A DNA stretch of 64,000 nucleotides from Trebouxia sp. TZW2008. Its lineage: Eukaryota > Chlorophyta > Trebouxiophyceae > Trebouxiales > Trebouxiaceae. Positions 45,101 through 56,967 of this stretch are shown here, piece after piece; positions within the stretch are counted from its first letter, which is position 1; every line of letters starts with the position of its first letter. The notes below the pieces were generated by a model that saw only the letters and a program-made list of their open reading frames with translations, did not search any database and was not told the origin of the DNA. The translations under genes were made by a program, and so were the position numbers. Where the stretch lies: the NCBI GenBank assembly GCA_002118135.1, contig BDIU01000161.1, positions 1 through 64,000 of the forward strand. The letters run 5' to 3'.

Positions 45101-47536
45101 GCTGCTGCTGCCTGTAACCAGAAGCAACACCACGCCCCCCTCGACCTCTCCTAGACCCATCACCACGCCCCCCAGACGCCCCTTGAGCTGCAGGCTGGTT
45201 GAGAAAATGACCCTCATACCCACGGCCTTGTCTTTGACCCCCCCGACCCGCAGACCTACCCCCTCTCTGACCCCTATCCAACCCCGTGTTTGCTGCTGTG
45301 CTCCTGTCAGCTGGCAAAGGCCTAGCAGACGGATTTGCTTGTCTGCCTACATTGGCAGAGCCAGAGGCTGTGGGTATTGCCTGTTCAGGCACTGGACCTG
45401 CTTCACTGACTGATGTAACTGACTGACTTGCAATGGCATTTTGGGTGTTGGCATCCTGAGCGCTGCTGGTTTCAGCAGGGTATGATACCAGGGGTAGTGG
45501 CACAGCTTTCACTCGTGGCGGCTGGCGTCTGGGTGCAGCAGCTGTGCTAGACTGAGGCCGCGCAGTGCTCACAACTTTGTTTGGTGCAAGACCAACCTGC
45601 ATGCATCAGACACAGGCATGTCAGCAAGGCTGCTAGAGTGAGTCTCACCAGTGCTCAGGTTGCGCTGCGATGCTGTGTGCAGACTGCAGCGCATAAGTAT
45701 CTGCTGGCAGCCTGTCTGACAGCGCTGTATGTACATGTAAGCAAAGACCCATGTGCTGATATGACGGCGACAGCTTGCACTGCCAGACTTGCCGTACAAC
45801 CAGTGGTGCAGCATCAGATATTCCACAATCATGTGAATTGTTCACGCCCGATGCATGCCTTTTGTGTTGCAGACAGATTGATACAGGACAGCTAAAAGTC
45901 CATATTTGTGCATCCCCCTTACATAAGTTAAATTGAGGATTGGTATACCTGTCTGCATGGCTTTTTGGTACATCGAACCTCAATTTAACTTACATGGGGT
46001 CAATGCTCAAACCTGAATAGTTAGCTGTCCTGTATTGAAGGAAGACAGGCATAAGACAGTGCATGAGCAATGCTTTTGTGCTTCAGCATAGTTTGTCAGT
46101 GTCTCACCTGACCAGCAGAATCAGACCTCACAACAGGCCCAGCTATAGGCTTCTTGGGCACCTTCTGCTCCTTTGCATCCCTCAGTGAGGGCCAGACAGA
46201 GGGTGACCCTTCTGATGCAGCAGCAGAGGCTGCTCCTGATGCCGTAGGCTGCAGATTACATTAGATGGCAAGTGAGCACACGGCGTGTTGCTGCCTAAGC
46301 ATGCCAACTGAGAATTGCCAGTACATGCCAACTGAGAATTGTGATTACAATCAGCAATGAATGGCTGCTCCTGATGCTGACAGCTGCACCACGTACGTGT
46401 CACTGAGAAAATTCTGTGTTCTGTCAAGTTACGCCAAGTGAAGGCGTGGGTACAACTCTACAATGAGCAAATGCTCCTGATGCTGACAGCTGCAGCTTGG
46501 AAATGCAAGTGAGCGTATGGTGTGTTACTGCGAAGGTATCCCTACTAAGGGGTGTGTGCATGTCAGCAATGCATGAACGTTCCTGATGCTGATGGCTGCA
46601 GCATACATATCAAAGTGAGCACAAGCTATCAAAATGTCCATGTATGCCAATTGAGAACTGTGCATACAACTTGAAGATCAATGAATGCAGGTCTGAGCTT
46701 GTGCATGCAACTTAGCAGTCAATGCATGCAAGCCTGAGCTTGCAAAGGGATTACCTTGTTCCAGGCCATCTTGACTGGCTTGGGCGACTCAGCCTGCAGC
46801 ATGCAAAACCATTGCTGAAAGTTGAGTGATGGCTCCAGCAGTTGTTTGCACTGGTTTGGGCTGAAAGCCTGGCATGTTCAGGCACAGCAAGTTCAAAAAA
46901 GCACCTCTGGTTCAGTAGCCCTGCTGGTAGAGGGGTCTGAAGGAGCAGTATCCTCCCGAGACTTGTCTGCTGTGCTGGAAGATGAGTCACTGGGGGGAAC
47001 TGGAGACGTAGACGCTACAGGCGTCGATGGCGCATGCTTGTCGACCTCGCCAGGTTGACTTGAAGGAGACTGACGGTCTGTGCTGATTGACTGCGGTGGC
47101 TTCTTGCTGTCCGGCGTGCTCTGCCGCTGAGACGTGCCTGGCTGAGTATAAGAGGGCAGCGTGGTCTGCGAGTCCTGCTTGTTACTAGCTGCTGAGCCAT
47201 TGCTGGCTGCCTTCTGTGCTGCAGCTTTGCCTGGCTTGGTATTGGCATACTCCTTCTGTTTCGGCTCTGATCGGACAATGGCTGCCCAAGGAGACTTCAG
47301 AGGAGGTGCTTTTGAAGGGGAGCTTGCAGTACTCTGCAGCATGAACGAAACGACGATAGGTTGAACAAAGAGGTGATTGCCAGCTCAACTGCGTCATCAA
47401 AGCGATGCGAAGGTGTTCTCACCGATTTACTGCTGCTGACCTCTGGCTGTTGGGTAGTTGCAGGTGACTGTGCACTATTGTGTGTATTAGGCACAGCGCT
47501 GCTGCTGGTCTCCTCCTTAGCCTTGCTGTCCGCCAT
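36199..47536 (-). CDS. LARP1: LARP1, La-related translational regulator
   Basis: Fourteen exons give 1106 residues: 47423-47536, 46905-47333, 46755-46793, 46108-46248, 44190-45596, 43616-43801, 42583-42686, 41664-41809, 39444-39605, 38757-38910, 38202-38274, 37558-37647, 36750-36815, 36199-36408. The low-complexity N terminus includes K-M-A-W-N-K and an RGG-rich stretch (about 348-398). The La motif (about 449-541) has [14 protein letters not shown] and L-F-I-R-P-R. Then come [12 protein letters not shown], typical of plant LARP1, and the C-terminal DM15 region (about 880-1010: [44 protein letters not shown]). LARP1 binds cap and 5'TOP mRNAs through DM15 and links TOR signalling to ribosomal-protein mRNA translation and stability. 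The last exon is Ser-rich. The frame closes and all phases match; the join between 44190 and 43801 is the least certain. Confidence 0.95.
38614..38672 (-). repeat. donor-side partial copy of a LARP1 DM15 exon
   Basis: Located 84 bases past the donor of exon 38757-38910, this copy repeats its last 59 or so bases: [19 protein letters not shown] against [18 protein letters not shown], followed by a gtggtg donor-like site. The intron flank between is not obviously repeated. It encodes an almost complete but degraded DM15 end. Confidence 0.9.
39228..40110 (-). repeat. partial copies on both sides of LARP1 exon 39444-39605
   Basis: Downstream, 39228-39306 copies the exon's 3' half ([16 protein letters not shown]) with a gtacgt donor; an internal stop has appeared. 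Upstream, acceptor-side copies of the 5' half ([10 protein letters not shown]) lie at 39783-39845 and about 40035-40096, with a shorter trace near 39948-39980. The 39783-39845 copy has TGCAG before it and gtcaac after it, so it could act as a complete exon. Confidence 0.9.
41137..41172. repeat. (ATTG)n microsatellite in a LARP1 intron
   Basis: About eight tandem attg/gatt units with one interruption (attaattg). Next to it, around 41165-41180, the self-complementary gatcaatcgatc occurs. Near 41445-41475 and 41505-41525 a phrase around 'ttgctccagtttgcagcagg' is directly repeated at about 60 bases. Confidence 0.9.
41895..42189 (-). repeat. acceptor-side copies of LARP1 exon 41664-41809
   Basis: Two copies lie upstream of the exon in transcription order, at about 41895-41999 and 42101-42189. 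Both carry the exon's 5' two thirds ([19 protein letters not shown]); the second is shorter and shifted in frame. Period is about 190-200 bases. The copy at 41895-41999 keeps the acceptor and an open frame. Confidence 0.9.
45877..46037. repeat. 160-base imperfect inverted repeat (foldback element) in a LARP1 intron
   Basis: Left arm 45877-45949 and right arm 45967-46037 are reverse complements over about 70 bases, with the best-matching blocks 'taagttaaattgagg' and 'atacaggacagcta' and short mismatched bulges between. The loop is about 17 bases. A transcript of either strand would fold into a long hairpin. It may be a foldback MITE or a small-RNA precursor; no target duplication is clear to me. 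It lies in the intron between exons 46108-46248 and 44190-45596. Confidence 0.85.
46363..46602 (-). repeat. three acceptor-side copies of LARP1 exon 46108-46248
   Basis: Short pieces of the exon start (tcctgatgctgacagctgca on the plus strand, against tcctgatgccgtaggctgca in the true junction) recur at about 46363-46388, 46470-46496 and 46579-46602 with a period near 108 bases. Flanking intron sequence such as 'gtgagcacacggcgtgttgctg' is repeated too, in diverged form. All copies keep the acceptor. Confidence 0.85.
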
Positions 47537-48397
47537 GCTGCTTTTAAGGTGCTTCCTAGCACCGCCGCTTGCAATTGTCACCAGGACAGCAACGTAGCTA
47601 GAGCTCTGAGGGTGACTTGGGATGTCAACTAATCCTCAGACAGACAGCTGAACGAAAATGTCAGGTGGCCAATCACCAGCGCTAATTCGCCCCGCAAAGC
47701 AATGCAGACGCCTGCCAGATGCAGGTGTTGCGTGCCAGCTGCAGAAGGTAGGGCTCACTGACCGCGCTGCAAACAGGATCTGCGACAGGCAAGTCAGCAG
47801 CCGTTCCACCTCGTTTGCTCCGCTGTAAAGCAGACCTAAGATTCTGCCTTCAGGGTTTTCGGAAAGCCAATTGGCTACCCAAATTGCTTATCCCTGTTGT
47901 TCTGTTGATTTGTCATGCCTTTCAGGTGGCCATGCAGCGCCCTACAATGCTGCATTCTGCGCTTCTTGATGTGGCCGTGGGCCACTCAACTGTACTGCTG
48001 GTGCATGTTTGGCATTGAGCAAACAATGTGAAGTGGTAGTGTGGGACGTGGCACCAGCACACATGTTGATAAGGCTTGATCGATCATCATGGTGTGGGAT
48101 GCATGCATCGTATGTATTAGGGGTTTGTGTATTTCACGGCCTCACTGAAGCAAACAGCGAGCTGCAATGTTGTGCCCTTACACAGGACCACAAACCACTT
48201 GACACGCACATGATCATGAGATCAGGGATTGATCCAGGAACAAGATCATTCATCACACAGCACGACACCGCCTGTACACAGCATGCTTGCCTGCAACACC
48301 GTATGAGCTTGAGCTAGCTATAGCAAACAGACACCAGAACTAGATCTACATTACAGGCAGGGGAGTGCAGTACCATCATCATACAAGGAAACAAGTA
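47537..48397. other. LARP1 promoter side and 3' flank of the HARE-HTH gene
   Basis: Both flanking genes run on the minus strand. LARP1 starts at 47536 and the next gene ends at 48398. The 0.86 kb between should hold the LARP1 promoter and the neighbour's 3' UTR. I see no exon, repeat or RNA gene. Confidence 0.45.
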
Positions 48398-51300
48398 CTA
48401 CAAACCACTAGCGGTACCATCTGCCAGCTGCATGTGAGGCTTAGGCAACTGCAGGGGAACCATGTTAGCAGGGATCTTGCCCAGGTCTGCATTGGGAGGC
48501 TGACTCAGGCTCTTCAGTCTGCCGAAGAGGTAGCCAAAGGACTCCTTGAACATGTTGCTGTGCAGCGCACCCTGGTTGTTGTCATCAGCCACACATCCTG
48601 AGCAAATCTGCCAAGCCCTGCACAAGCATACACCTCCTTGAGCGATGTTGCAAAGCTTGCTCGTCAGCGCAGTTTTAGGAACCTGCTTTCAAATCACTAT
48701 CTAAGTAACATCAACCCACATTGGACATTAGGTGCAGGATGTTTGTTAGCATGCTGGGCATGCTCAGATACCTCTGTCAGGCTAAGGTATGAAGGGCTGT
48801 TAGTTTAATGATGTGGGGCAGCAGGTCTGACAGCCAGGCAGGACATGTTGAGGAGCGACGCTTTCAGGACCAAACAAAGTGGTCCTGGTACTTCATGCTC
48901 ATCATGAGTTTGTTGAATGCATGTCCAAATGAGCGACAATGCAAAAGTAATGGTTGCTTCACCAGTGAGCTGCTTTGCAGCAATGCCCAACCCAGCGTGG
49001 CAAAGGTTGAGATGCAGCCCGCTGCTATATTGTCTGCATGCTGTCCAATGGCAACAGTGGAGGTATGTGTAGGGGCGCTGTCAGTAATGCCCTGCCATTG
49101 TCATACATACAATGATGAGGGGGTGGTGGGGGGAGGGGGGTTACCTGATGAGGGCCTAGTGAGCACTGTTGGCATGCTGAGTGCTTATTGACATAGATGC
49201 TGTGTGCATATCACACACACACACAAATAAGCCTGAGGGCATGCAGGAGGGCGCGGGGGGGGGGAGGGGTGGGGGCGAGGAGGGGGTCTGGTACCTGATG
49301 AGAGCCTGGTGGGCACTGTTGGCATGCTCTGGCGCCCCTTCTGCTGCTTCAGCCTGGTACGCCCGGCTCAACAGCAGCCACGCCTTGCCCACCTGTCACC
49401 AGCCACACCATCACTTGTTGAATCGCCTCTTTGGGTAGCAGCTGACTCAAATGTCACAATTGCCTCTGCTCTCATCACCACCACAAAATCTACAATTACT
49501 AATGTTTACAGGGGCAGAATCAGCAAAGTGCACCGTCTAGTCACTATGAAGCTACACCAAACATGCATAATGAAGATGTTGAGCACAAACACGGGCGATT
49601 GTATGTGAGCCCTTGACTTGTGACAATCTTTGGGAGCCCAGCTTTTCATAAAGTGGTTGAGGGAATTTGGAAAAGCCGATCAGGCAAGGACGTCTGTGCA
49701 AACACTACCCAATGCCAAGGCCATGCACATGCAATTTTCTGAAGCATTATTGTTACTGTAAGAATCTGATGTGACTCATGGGGTACGATTGTTTTCTATT
49801 GTACTGAGTATCACCTGGGGATGGCGGCTACCCAGCTGCTGCTCCAGGCGCCTGACACGCGTTTCCAGCTGCCCAACACTGATCATGCCCACACACTCAG
49901 GGCTGCACACCACCACAGACACATAATGAGCACAGATAGACCGGAGCACAGACAGATACAAACATGAACCTGTGCCACAAAGTTGTCAGATCTAGCTGTC
50001 TCACACTGATCATGCGGCTGCATCTTCTGACAGCGGACCTTTGCCACAGATATGTGATCACGCACTCATGTTCAAGGCTGCACACCAGCAAAGACAGACA
50101 CCAGCAAGTACCTTGGCCACAAATTTTTCAAAGTAGCTGCTTAACACGCTGAGCATGGCATCAATCTTAATTCGGTACATCACCAGTTGCAGACACAGAC
50201 AGGCATCATGGCACAGACCATTTCTAGGATCTACCTAATTGAGGTTTGAGCATTGGTCAGGCAAGCCGTACCTGACAGGTGCATGTGCATTGTTGATAGG
50301 AGAGCGCTGAGACAAGCCCAGATCATGGCTGGAAGTACGGGAGGCCTGCAGGGGCAGGTCCAGGGCTCTTGCCCTCAGCCCCAGCCTGGGGGTCCTCTGC
50401 TTGTAAGACAAGTCTGCCCCCTGCCATGCACAAAAGTTTACTTAGTTGGAGCTCGATCGAGACCTCATGACAAACAGAGTCAAATGTCAAGCCAATAAAG
50501 TTGAGGATTCTCTCAGTCACAGATAGTAAAGACAAAACTCAATGACGGAAAGGCGTCACCAGCGCCTCATGATACCATGGGCAATTTCTGAACACTGTAG
50601 GTTTGCATAGCCCATGCTGCTTGCCGGCAGCAGACCTTGAGTCTATGTGCTGATTGCTACTTTGCTGCGACAATAAGCCAGCTTGTTCAAGCAACAGGGA
50701 TGATGTTAGCGTTCAGAGTACAAGCCGCAAAGGATGGATAGTCAGGTAGGTGGGTGGGTGCGTGAGTGAGCGAGCGAGCAGTGAGTGCGCAAGCGATCAG
50801 GATGTCAGAAGTTCGTAGAGATGTAGCCAGGCGTGTGCACCGGCACAGGTCTCACCCTGGGCCTCAGGTCAAAGGCTACAGACTTGTCACGCTGACTGGG
50901 TGAGGGCTCCTGCCCCGCGGGCTTCCAGGCCTGGAATGCTCCTGAGCCTCTAGCGGTCCTAGGCTGCCTAGACTGAAACGACTGCTGCTGCTGCTGCTGG
51001 AGCAACAGCTGCTCGGCAGCTTCCTCTTCCTCTGCTGCCTGCATGACAGAGAAGGTACGTTCACACAATATGATCATAACAATAAACGGTTACATGTACC
51101 AGCACATGTGCTAGGTGTGTGAGGCCCAAGTCCTATCCCGCCAGGCTGGCTTGTACTGGGCATCTCAATTAGGACGGTCAATGTTCAGTATGTGAAAGTC
51201 AGACAAAACAATGTCGTTCCATATCTTCCTAGGCCGAACCGTGTAAATTCACACAATATACAAAAGCGATTGTTGTGAGTGCAAATTCCAGCAGCAGTTT

Positions 51301-54300
51301 TGTGCATCTGATCCAGATTGATAAGTGCACATGGCCTCTTTGTCATCATGACTGTGGTGTCTTACACAGCCAAATTGCCCCTGGTATGGCCACGAAACAG
51401 CAGAACAAGTGTGTTGACACAATATCACCAAAGCGATTGTTGCCAGTGCAAGGTCAGCAGTTTATGCATATGATCCAGATCGATGCATGCACACAACCTT
51501 TGCGTCATCATGACTGTGGTGTCTTACGCAGCCAAACTGCCCCTTGTAAGGCCAAATGATGCAACATTTCATGTGCTGCTGTGCTATGCGAGGCAAGTAC
51601 AAAAGCAGCCATGTGCCAAAAGTTTCAGAGATGCTGAGAAGTGATGAGGAAGGGATTGTATGACAGACTACACATGCAGAACTTACAGGTGATGCTGCCA
51701 CTCTTCACATGCACCTTGAGATCGACAAGGCAAGATTGCACACTTGTTTCCTGTGTTTATGGCTGCGCACAGCAAGGCTGGGTGCAGAACAGGCAGTTTC
51801 AGAGGAGGTAGAACATTCAATACAAGTTGTGCCAAAGTGTGCTGAATGCAGATGCCAAACCTGCAGAAGTTAGTCCGTAGAGATTGTGAGCAGACCTCGG
51901 CCTCAATGCTTGCTGACAGACAGTGAAGAGGCAGAAACCCAAATCAGGCCCCGTGAAACAAACACAGTCAAAAGCAGGACTTGGCCTTACTGCTGACTAA
52001 CACATGATGAAGAGAAACAGGAGCCGTAACACAACATTGTGCAAACAAGGGAGTGAGATCATGCCATACCTGCAGAAGGAGGTCTGTAGGGGTAGTAAGG
52101 GCAGCCTCCCCAGCAGGTGAGGGGCTGTTGCTGGCATGTGCGTCAGGCGAGGGCTGTGCCCAGTTGCCCTGCCCCGGGCCCTGGGCAGGGGGGCTAGTCT
52201 GGGGCTCAGGGGGCCGGGGAGTGGCTAGCGTCTGACCCAGGGCCATGCCCCAGGGGGTGTTGTCTGTGCTGTGGGGGTCTGCCCCAACTGTGCTGGGGGG
52301 GTCCACCCCTACAGGGTAGGCATGCATCTGGTACACTGGCCGCTGAACCTCTGCACCCGCTCCCTACAGAAATTGAGAACCAGTCAGACACATGTGCATT
52401 TGCTTGCAGCAATTTGATTACCTGTCAGTGAAGCATTCGCTTCAAAAGCAATGGTCAATTTTGGACGGTTAAAGTACACTCATCACAAATGTTGACACCC
52501 TTAGCTCGATTGTCATATCTTGGCAGTGAGAACGAGTCACTCCAAGGTGTAGTCATAGTGTGCGCATGCAACCGTGCAAGCTTGCTGCAACGCAGGACCC
52601 ATTCTCAAATAATCTCATCAGACATCAACTCCAATGCTGACAACTGAAACAGCATCTGTCAGTGCGGGGCATGTGCTCAATAGGCCAAATTATCAAGCTG
52701 AAGTATAGCATGTCAACTTCAATAACAGCCAGAACAAGGGTGATTGCACACAACGCACAAGAGCGACATCAGCTAAATGCTGCCAGACAATTTCGCCCGC
52801 TGAGCGGCTGTTGATAATAACAATAACCGAAATCTTGCGCAATGCCCCGGAAGATGAATGATATAATAAATAATAAAGGAGGCATTGCGCAGGGTCTCCC
52901 TTTGACACAAGTTCAGAGCAGCGTACCCCGCCAGGCAGCTTGATTCTGAGGTGCGCCAATTTGGTCTTCTTGTAAGCTGGCTCAGCAGAGCTGCCCTGCC
53001 CCTGGCTATGACCCCCCTGGCTGTAGGGGGCCTGCTGCTGCTCCATCTCATTCATCCCATCCAACTGCAACAATGCAAATCTGCGTGTTGGACAAGTGCA
53101 ACTTGATAGGATATATATATGATTGGACATGACTTTGACCGGCTGTGTGAGCCCTGGCCTTCCCTTTCAACAAATGGTATGAACAAAAAAGCCACCAGCC
53201 CATCCACAATCAAGGTCACAAATCCCACAAGAGATAAGAAGAAGAAGAGTAAAGGATGTGAAGCACAGAGTTTGCTGACTCACCTGGGCGGGAGCTGCGT
53301 CCTGATAGCGGGGCAGGGCACCGCTGAAGGCCCTGGCCTGCCTCTCAGGGCTGGTAGCAGCCTCATGCAGGGCCGCCAGTCCGTCATGCATGGAGGGCAG
53401 GGGGCTAAGGGCTGAAGGCAGGGGGCTGAGGGCAGGGCTGAGGGAGGCCTCTCCACTAGGGCTGGGAGTGCGCACCCTCCGCCTGTTGGGCAGTAGCACT
53501 GGGGAAGACCGCCTGTTCACTGTTGCTTTCTGCAGCAAAAGGTGTAATCAATTTAAGGGGTAGGGCCTTTGTCCACCACCAGGCACAACTGTGTTGAGAA
53601 AGTCCTCTGCATAATGACTGCATGGAGAGCAAGCAGAAAACGCACATCAATTGCTTCTACTGACAGAGACTCTCCGCAGTATACCCCATCGCAAAGACTC
53701 CTATGTTGCTGTCTACAGCAAGCGCTTATGCAAAGCACGCAATGCATGCTGCATCAGCAGCGTGGCACATGCCAATTTTGCAACCATGCGCCAAGTCAAG
53801 AGTATGCCGAGAGGCTGCAGCTTTGATGACTCTGACGGTACAATAATCTCTTGATATGCGGACACTCAATATAAGGACATTATTGATGTGAGGACAATGC
53901 AACTAGGAACCAAGCACTGCATTCTGACTACTGTAGTACTTCTGAGTATGGACAATTTGATGAAAGGCCATTTTTCTTGGGTGACCAGTGCAGTCATTGT
54001 AAAGAGTACATGTACCATGAAACTTGACATGATGCAGTTTGATGATTGAACTGAAAAGAAATTGAATTCCAGTTGAGGCGCATGCAGCATGAAGGGCAGG
54101 CTGACTAACCCTGAATTTGCCATCAGCTGAGCGCGCCGGCCATCGCTGACGGGAGTCAGATTCCTCCTCCCCCTCAAAGTCCTCGTCATAGAAGTACTCT
54201 TCTTCGTACTGTGTCTGGTAGCGCCCACTGCTCTTCTTGGCGCCGCCCCTCTGGGTCTTCATAGGGGACCCCACCTCACAGGCACCTGTGACAACAACCA

Positions 54301-56967
54301 CTTTCAAGCATGAGACTGCAAACGCTTCAAAAATAGCGGTCACAATTGTGTTACAAATGATTCGGGCTTTTGCAACAATTGCTGCATATGTCAACACATA
54401 AGCTAGGTGTGCATTGTCTCAGTCCTGTTGCTGGACCTCTGACACACAGCTTAATAGCTGTGACCTGATTAGCAGCTAGCTGATTAGCCATGCCTTCAGC
54501 CAAATGCCGGCAACTGTCTTTACATGACTACATCGAAACGTTGTCGCTACAAGGGGTTACTTTGCAGTGCAGAACACCGTTCCCACCTTTCTGGTCGTTA
54601 TACCAAGAATGACGTTATAATGGGTGTCGTTATAAAGAGAAATTACTGTACATGATCTCTGGAAAAAGCAAATCATCACGCAGGGTCAGCTTACCACTGA
54701 GGAGCAGGAGGGCTTTGTCGCTCAAGCTGCCCTGGTGGGCATTGCAGACTAAAAAGCTCTGAGGCAACAAAACAATGACGCAATTGCAGAAATAGCTGAC
54801 CACTGAAGAGCAGGGGGGTCCTTGTCATTGAAGCTTTGGTCAGGCTCCGCATTTGCACTCAACAACATAACTGGCAACAAGGTCAGCTAAACATGCCAAA
54901 ATCATCTTTGAGCTGTTCTGCTGCAGTGAAAGGACGTCGGTATTGGCTTACCGCTAAGGAGCAGCAGTGCTTTGTCGCTGAAGCTGCCTTGGCGGGCACT
55001 GCTGATGCGCTGTAGGGGAGGATAGGCCGGGGGGGACTCAGCCTCATAGTAGTCATCCCACTTGCTGTTGGTGGTCTCCTTGAAACGCCGCGGCCTGGGA
55101 GCTGCCTGCATAAGCATCAACCCTTCTTTCATCATCAGCATAATATACATCCTCTCTATGAAGATACAAGTTTGCTGCCAGGTACATACAGAAGCACTTT
55201 GATGGCTGTACCTGAAGTGAGAATCCTGTGGACATTGTGCTGTTGCTGGATAGGTCAGAAAGTGGTCTCCCTCTGACGATGCTTAGCGAGCAGCTGTGCA
55301 GGCACCTCTTTAGAACGTGGTAGGGTTTTGCATCACATGCCTTGACATGCATACCTACTGAGTCATATGCTTGCTAAAGATGCGAATGTAGCAGCTTACA
55401 GGTGAGGAGCATTCCCTGGTGGAGGACTGACCAGGCTTCTTGACTGAATCGGAGATATAGGTCGGATCGAAATATCCCACTGAAAGTATGAAAAGCCCAC
55501 AGACACATATGCGTTGTGTGCAAAAGTGGCAGCTGATAGGTGAGGAGCATTCCCTGGTGGAGGACTGGCCTGGCTTCTTGACTGAACTGGGGTCGTCGGT
55601 GGGATGATATTCTCCCACTAAACATATGAAGAGCCAAACAACAGGTATGCTTTGCTTGTCAACATGGCAGTTTGATGTATGAGCATACCCTGGTGGAGGA
55701 CTGGCGGGGCTTCTTGACTGAGGTGGGCTATTAAGTCATATTTTACCCCTCAAACCAGGACAAAAAGACCAACAGGGAAGCGTACCCTGGTGGAGGACTG
55801 GCAAGGCTTCTTGACCAAGGTGGGGTCATAGGTCAGGTCATATATGCCCCTAAAATCAGAACAAAAGTTCAAACAACAGAAAAGCATACCCTGGTCGAGG
55901 ACTGGCGGGGCTTCTTGACTGAGGTGGGGTCATAGGTGGGGTCGTCTGCCTCCTGGGCCTGGGGCAGGAAGCCCTCATCCTCCCACTCACGCAGCCCAAA
56001 CATGCCCTCCTGCAGACACACTCGCAGTAGTAGAGTCACAGACATGACTGCACAGAAGTAGACCCACAGCAGTAGAGTCATGCAGTACACACAGCGTGAC
56101 ACCAGATCCTCGCTTACTTCCAGCCAATTGCAACACCATTGACACATGTGCTGAATAGCATGCGCATCTGGTCAGCTTTGCATGGCTACACTGCATGTGC
56201 ATATCACAGCATGTGTACAAAGTCGCTTCTGCAGGCACTGCTAGAGTGTCAGGCTAGGGTGCAATACCTGCGGCCTTGTGAATACAGATGTGTGCAGCTT
56301 CCTCTTGACATCTGTATACAGTGCTGACGCCATGGTTGCATCAGGCGTCTTGCCTTGACAGTTTATCAACTCCATCTCCAGAGCCAGTCTGCATGCACCA
56401 CATACACCTCTGAGTCACAGCAGCATTGTGCAAAACTGTCTCCAACAAATGTGTTTTGGTGGCACGGCCATGTTTTGCTGTCACATGGACAGGCATGTAC
56501 ATACCAACATCAACATTGTACAGATATGGGTACAACAAAAGTTTCTTGTGACACAGCCATGCTTTGTTGCTGCAAGCATGTGTCCAAGTACATACTTGGT
56601 GATTTCCCCGGTAGTCATCAAACGCCTCTCACGCCGCAAGACTTCCACTGCTGCTGACTTGAAGATACCACCACCTCCAGCCAACGGCTTGACACCTGCT
56701 GCTAGACTTGTTTTGGATTCTCCCTGCAACAAGTGAACAGTCAGGCACTGCCACCAGGCATGTCTTGTGACACACAGGTTGAGCAGATTGTCGTGGCAAG
56801 AAAGCTGGTGTCTCAGTATGGTAACAAACATGAACGAAACACGATGCAATGCAGCGAGCATCAGATTTGGAAAGAGGGATAAGGAGCAATGCGGACTCAC
56901 CATGGCTGCATTTGCTGCACCCGTGTCTACAGCAGCAACCCGTGCTGCACCACGCCTCTGTGCACCC
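48398..56967 (-). CDS. HARE-HTH domain nuclear protein, 5' end unresolved
   Basis: Exons read as 56901-56967, 56596-56723, 56268-56388, 55890-56009, 55400-55479 (tentative), 55212-55272, 54952-55105, 54110-54285, 53284-53529, 52927-53064, 52070-52363, 50856-51038, 50339-50420 (phase unresolved), 49815-49902, 49295-49392, 48398-48617. The N-terminal part carries I-F-K-S-A-A-V-E-V-L-R-R, M-T-T-G-E-I-T, G-K-T-P-D-A-T-M-A-S-A-L-Y and F-G-L-R-E-W, the signature of the HARE-HTH winged-helix domain (ASXL, HB1, restriction enzymes), thought to read DNA or its modifications in chromatin proteins. The rest is low-complexity: acidic F-Y-D-E-D-F-E-G-E-E-E, Pro/Ser-rich and Gln-rich stretches. A short coiled coil (L-E-T-R-V-R-R-L-E-Q-Q-L) and a TPR-like helix pair lie near the C terminus. 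The orthologue is not recognised. The start codon must lie between 56968 and about 57110. Confidence 0.75.
49145..49180 (-). repeat. donor-side partial copy of HARE-gene exon 49295-49392
   Basis: The last 36 bases of the exon and its donor recur 150 bases downstream (ctgatgagggcctagtgagc against ctgatgagagcctggtgggc on the plus strand). The purine-rich g-tract around 49115-49140 also recurs near 49250-49288, so the repeat unit includes intron as well. Confidence 0.88.
54695..54850 (-). repeat. two donor-side copies of HARE-gene exon 54952-55105
   Basis: Copies at 54695-54748 and 54800-54850 repeat the exon's last 50 or so bases (S-D-K-A-L-L-L-L-S). The first keeps a gtaagc donor identical to that of the true exon. 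The second is more diverged (gtcagc). Spacing is about 105-150 bases. Confidence 0.88.
55400..55850 (-). repeat. four donor-side copies of HARE-gene exon 55890-56009
   Basis: The exon's 3' part (S-V-K-K-P-R-Q-S-S-T-R) recurs at about 55785-55850, 55686-55735, 55549-55620 and 55413-55470. The two nearest copies keep a donor (gtacgc, gtatgc). In the two farthest the donor has become gaatgc, and both have gained about 20 further shared bases. The last copy has a CTTTCAG acceptor before it and gtaagc after it, defining a possible exon at 55400-55479. Confidence 0.9.
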
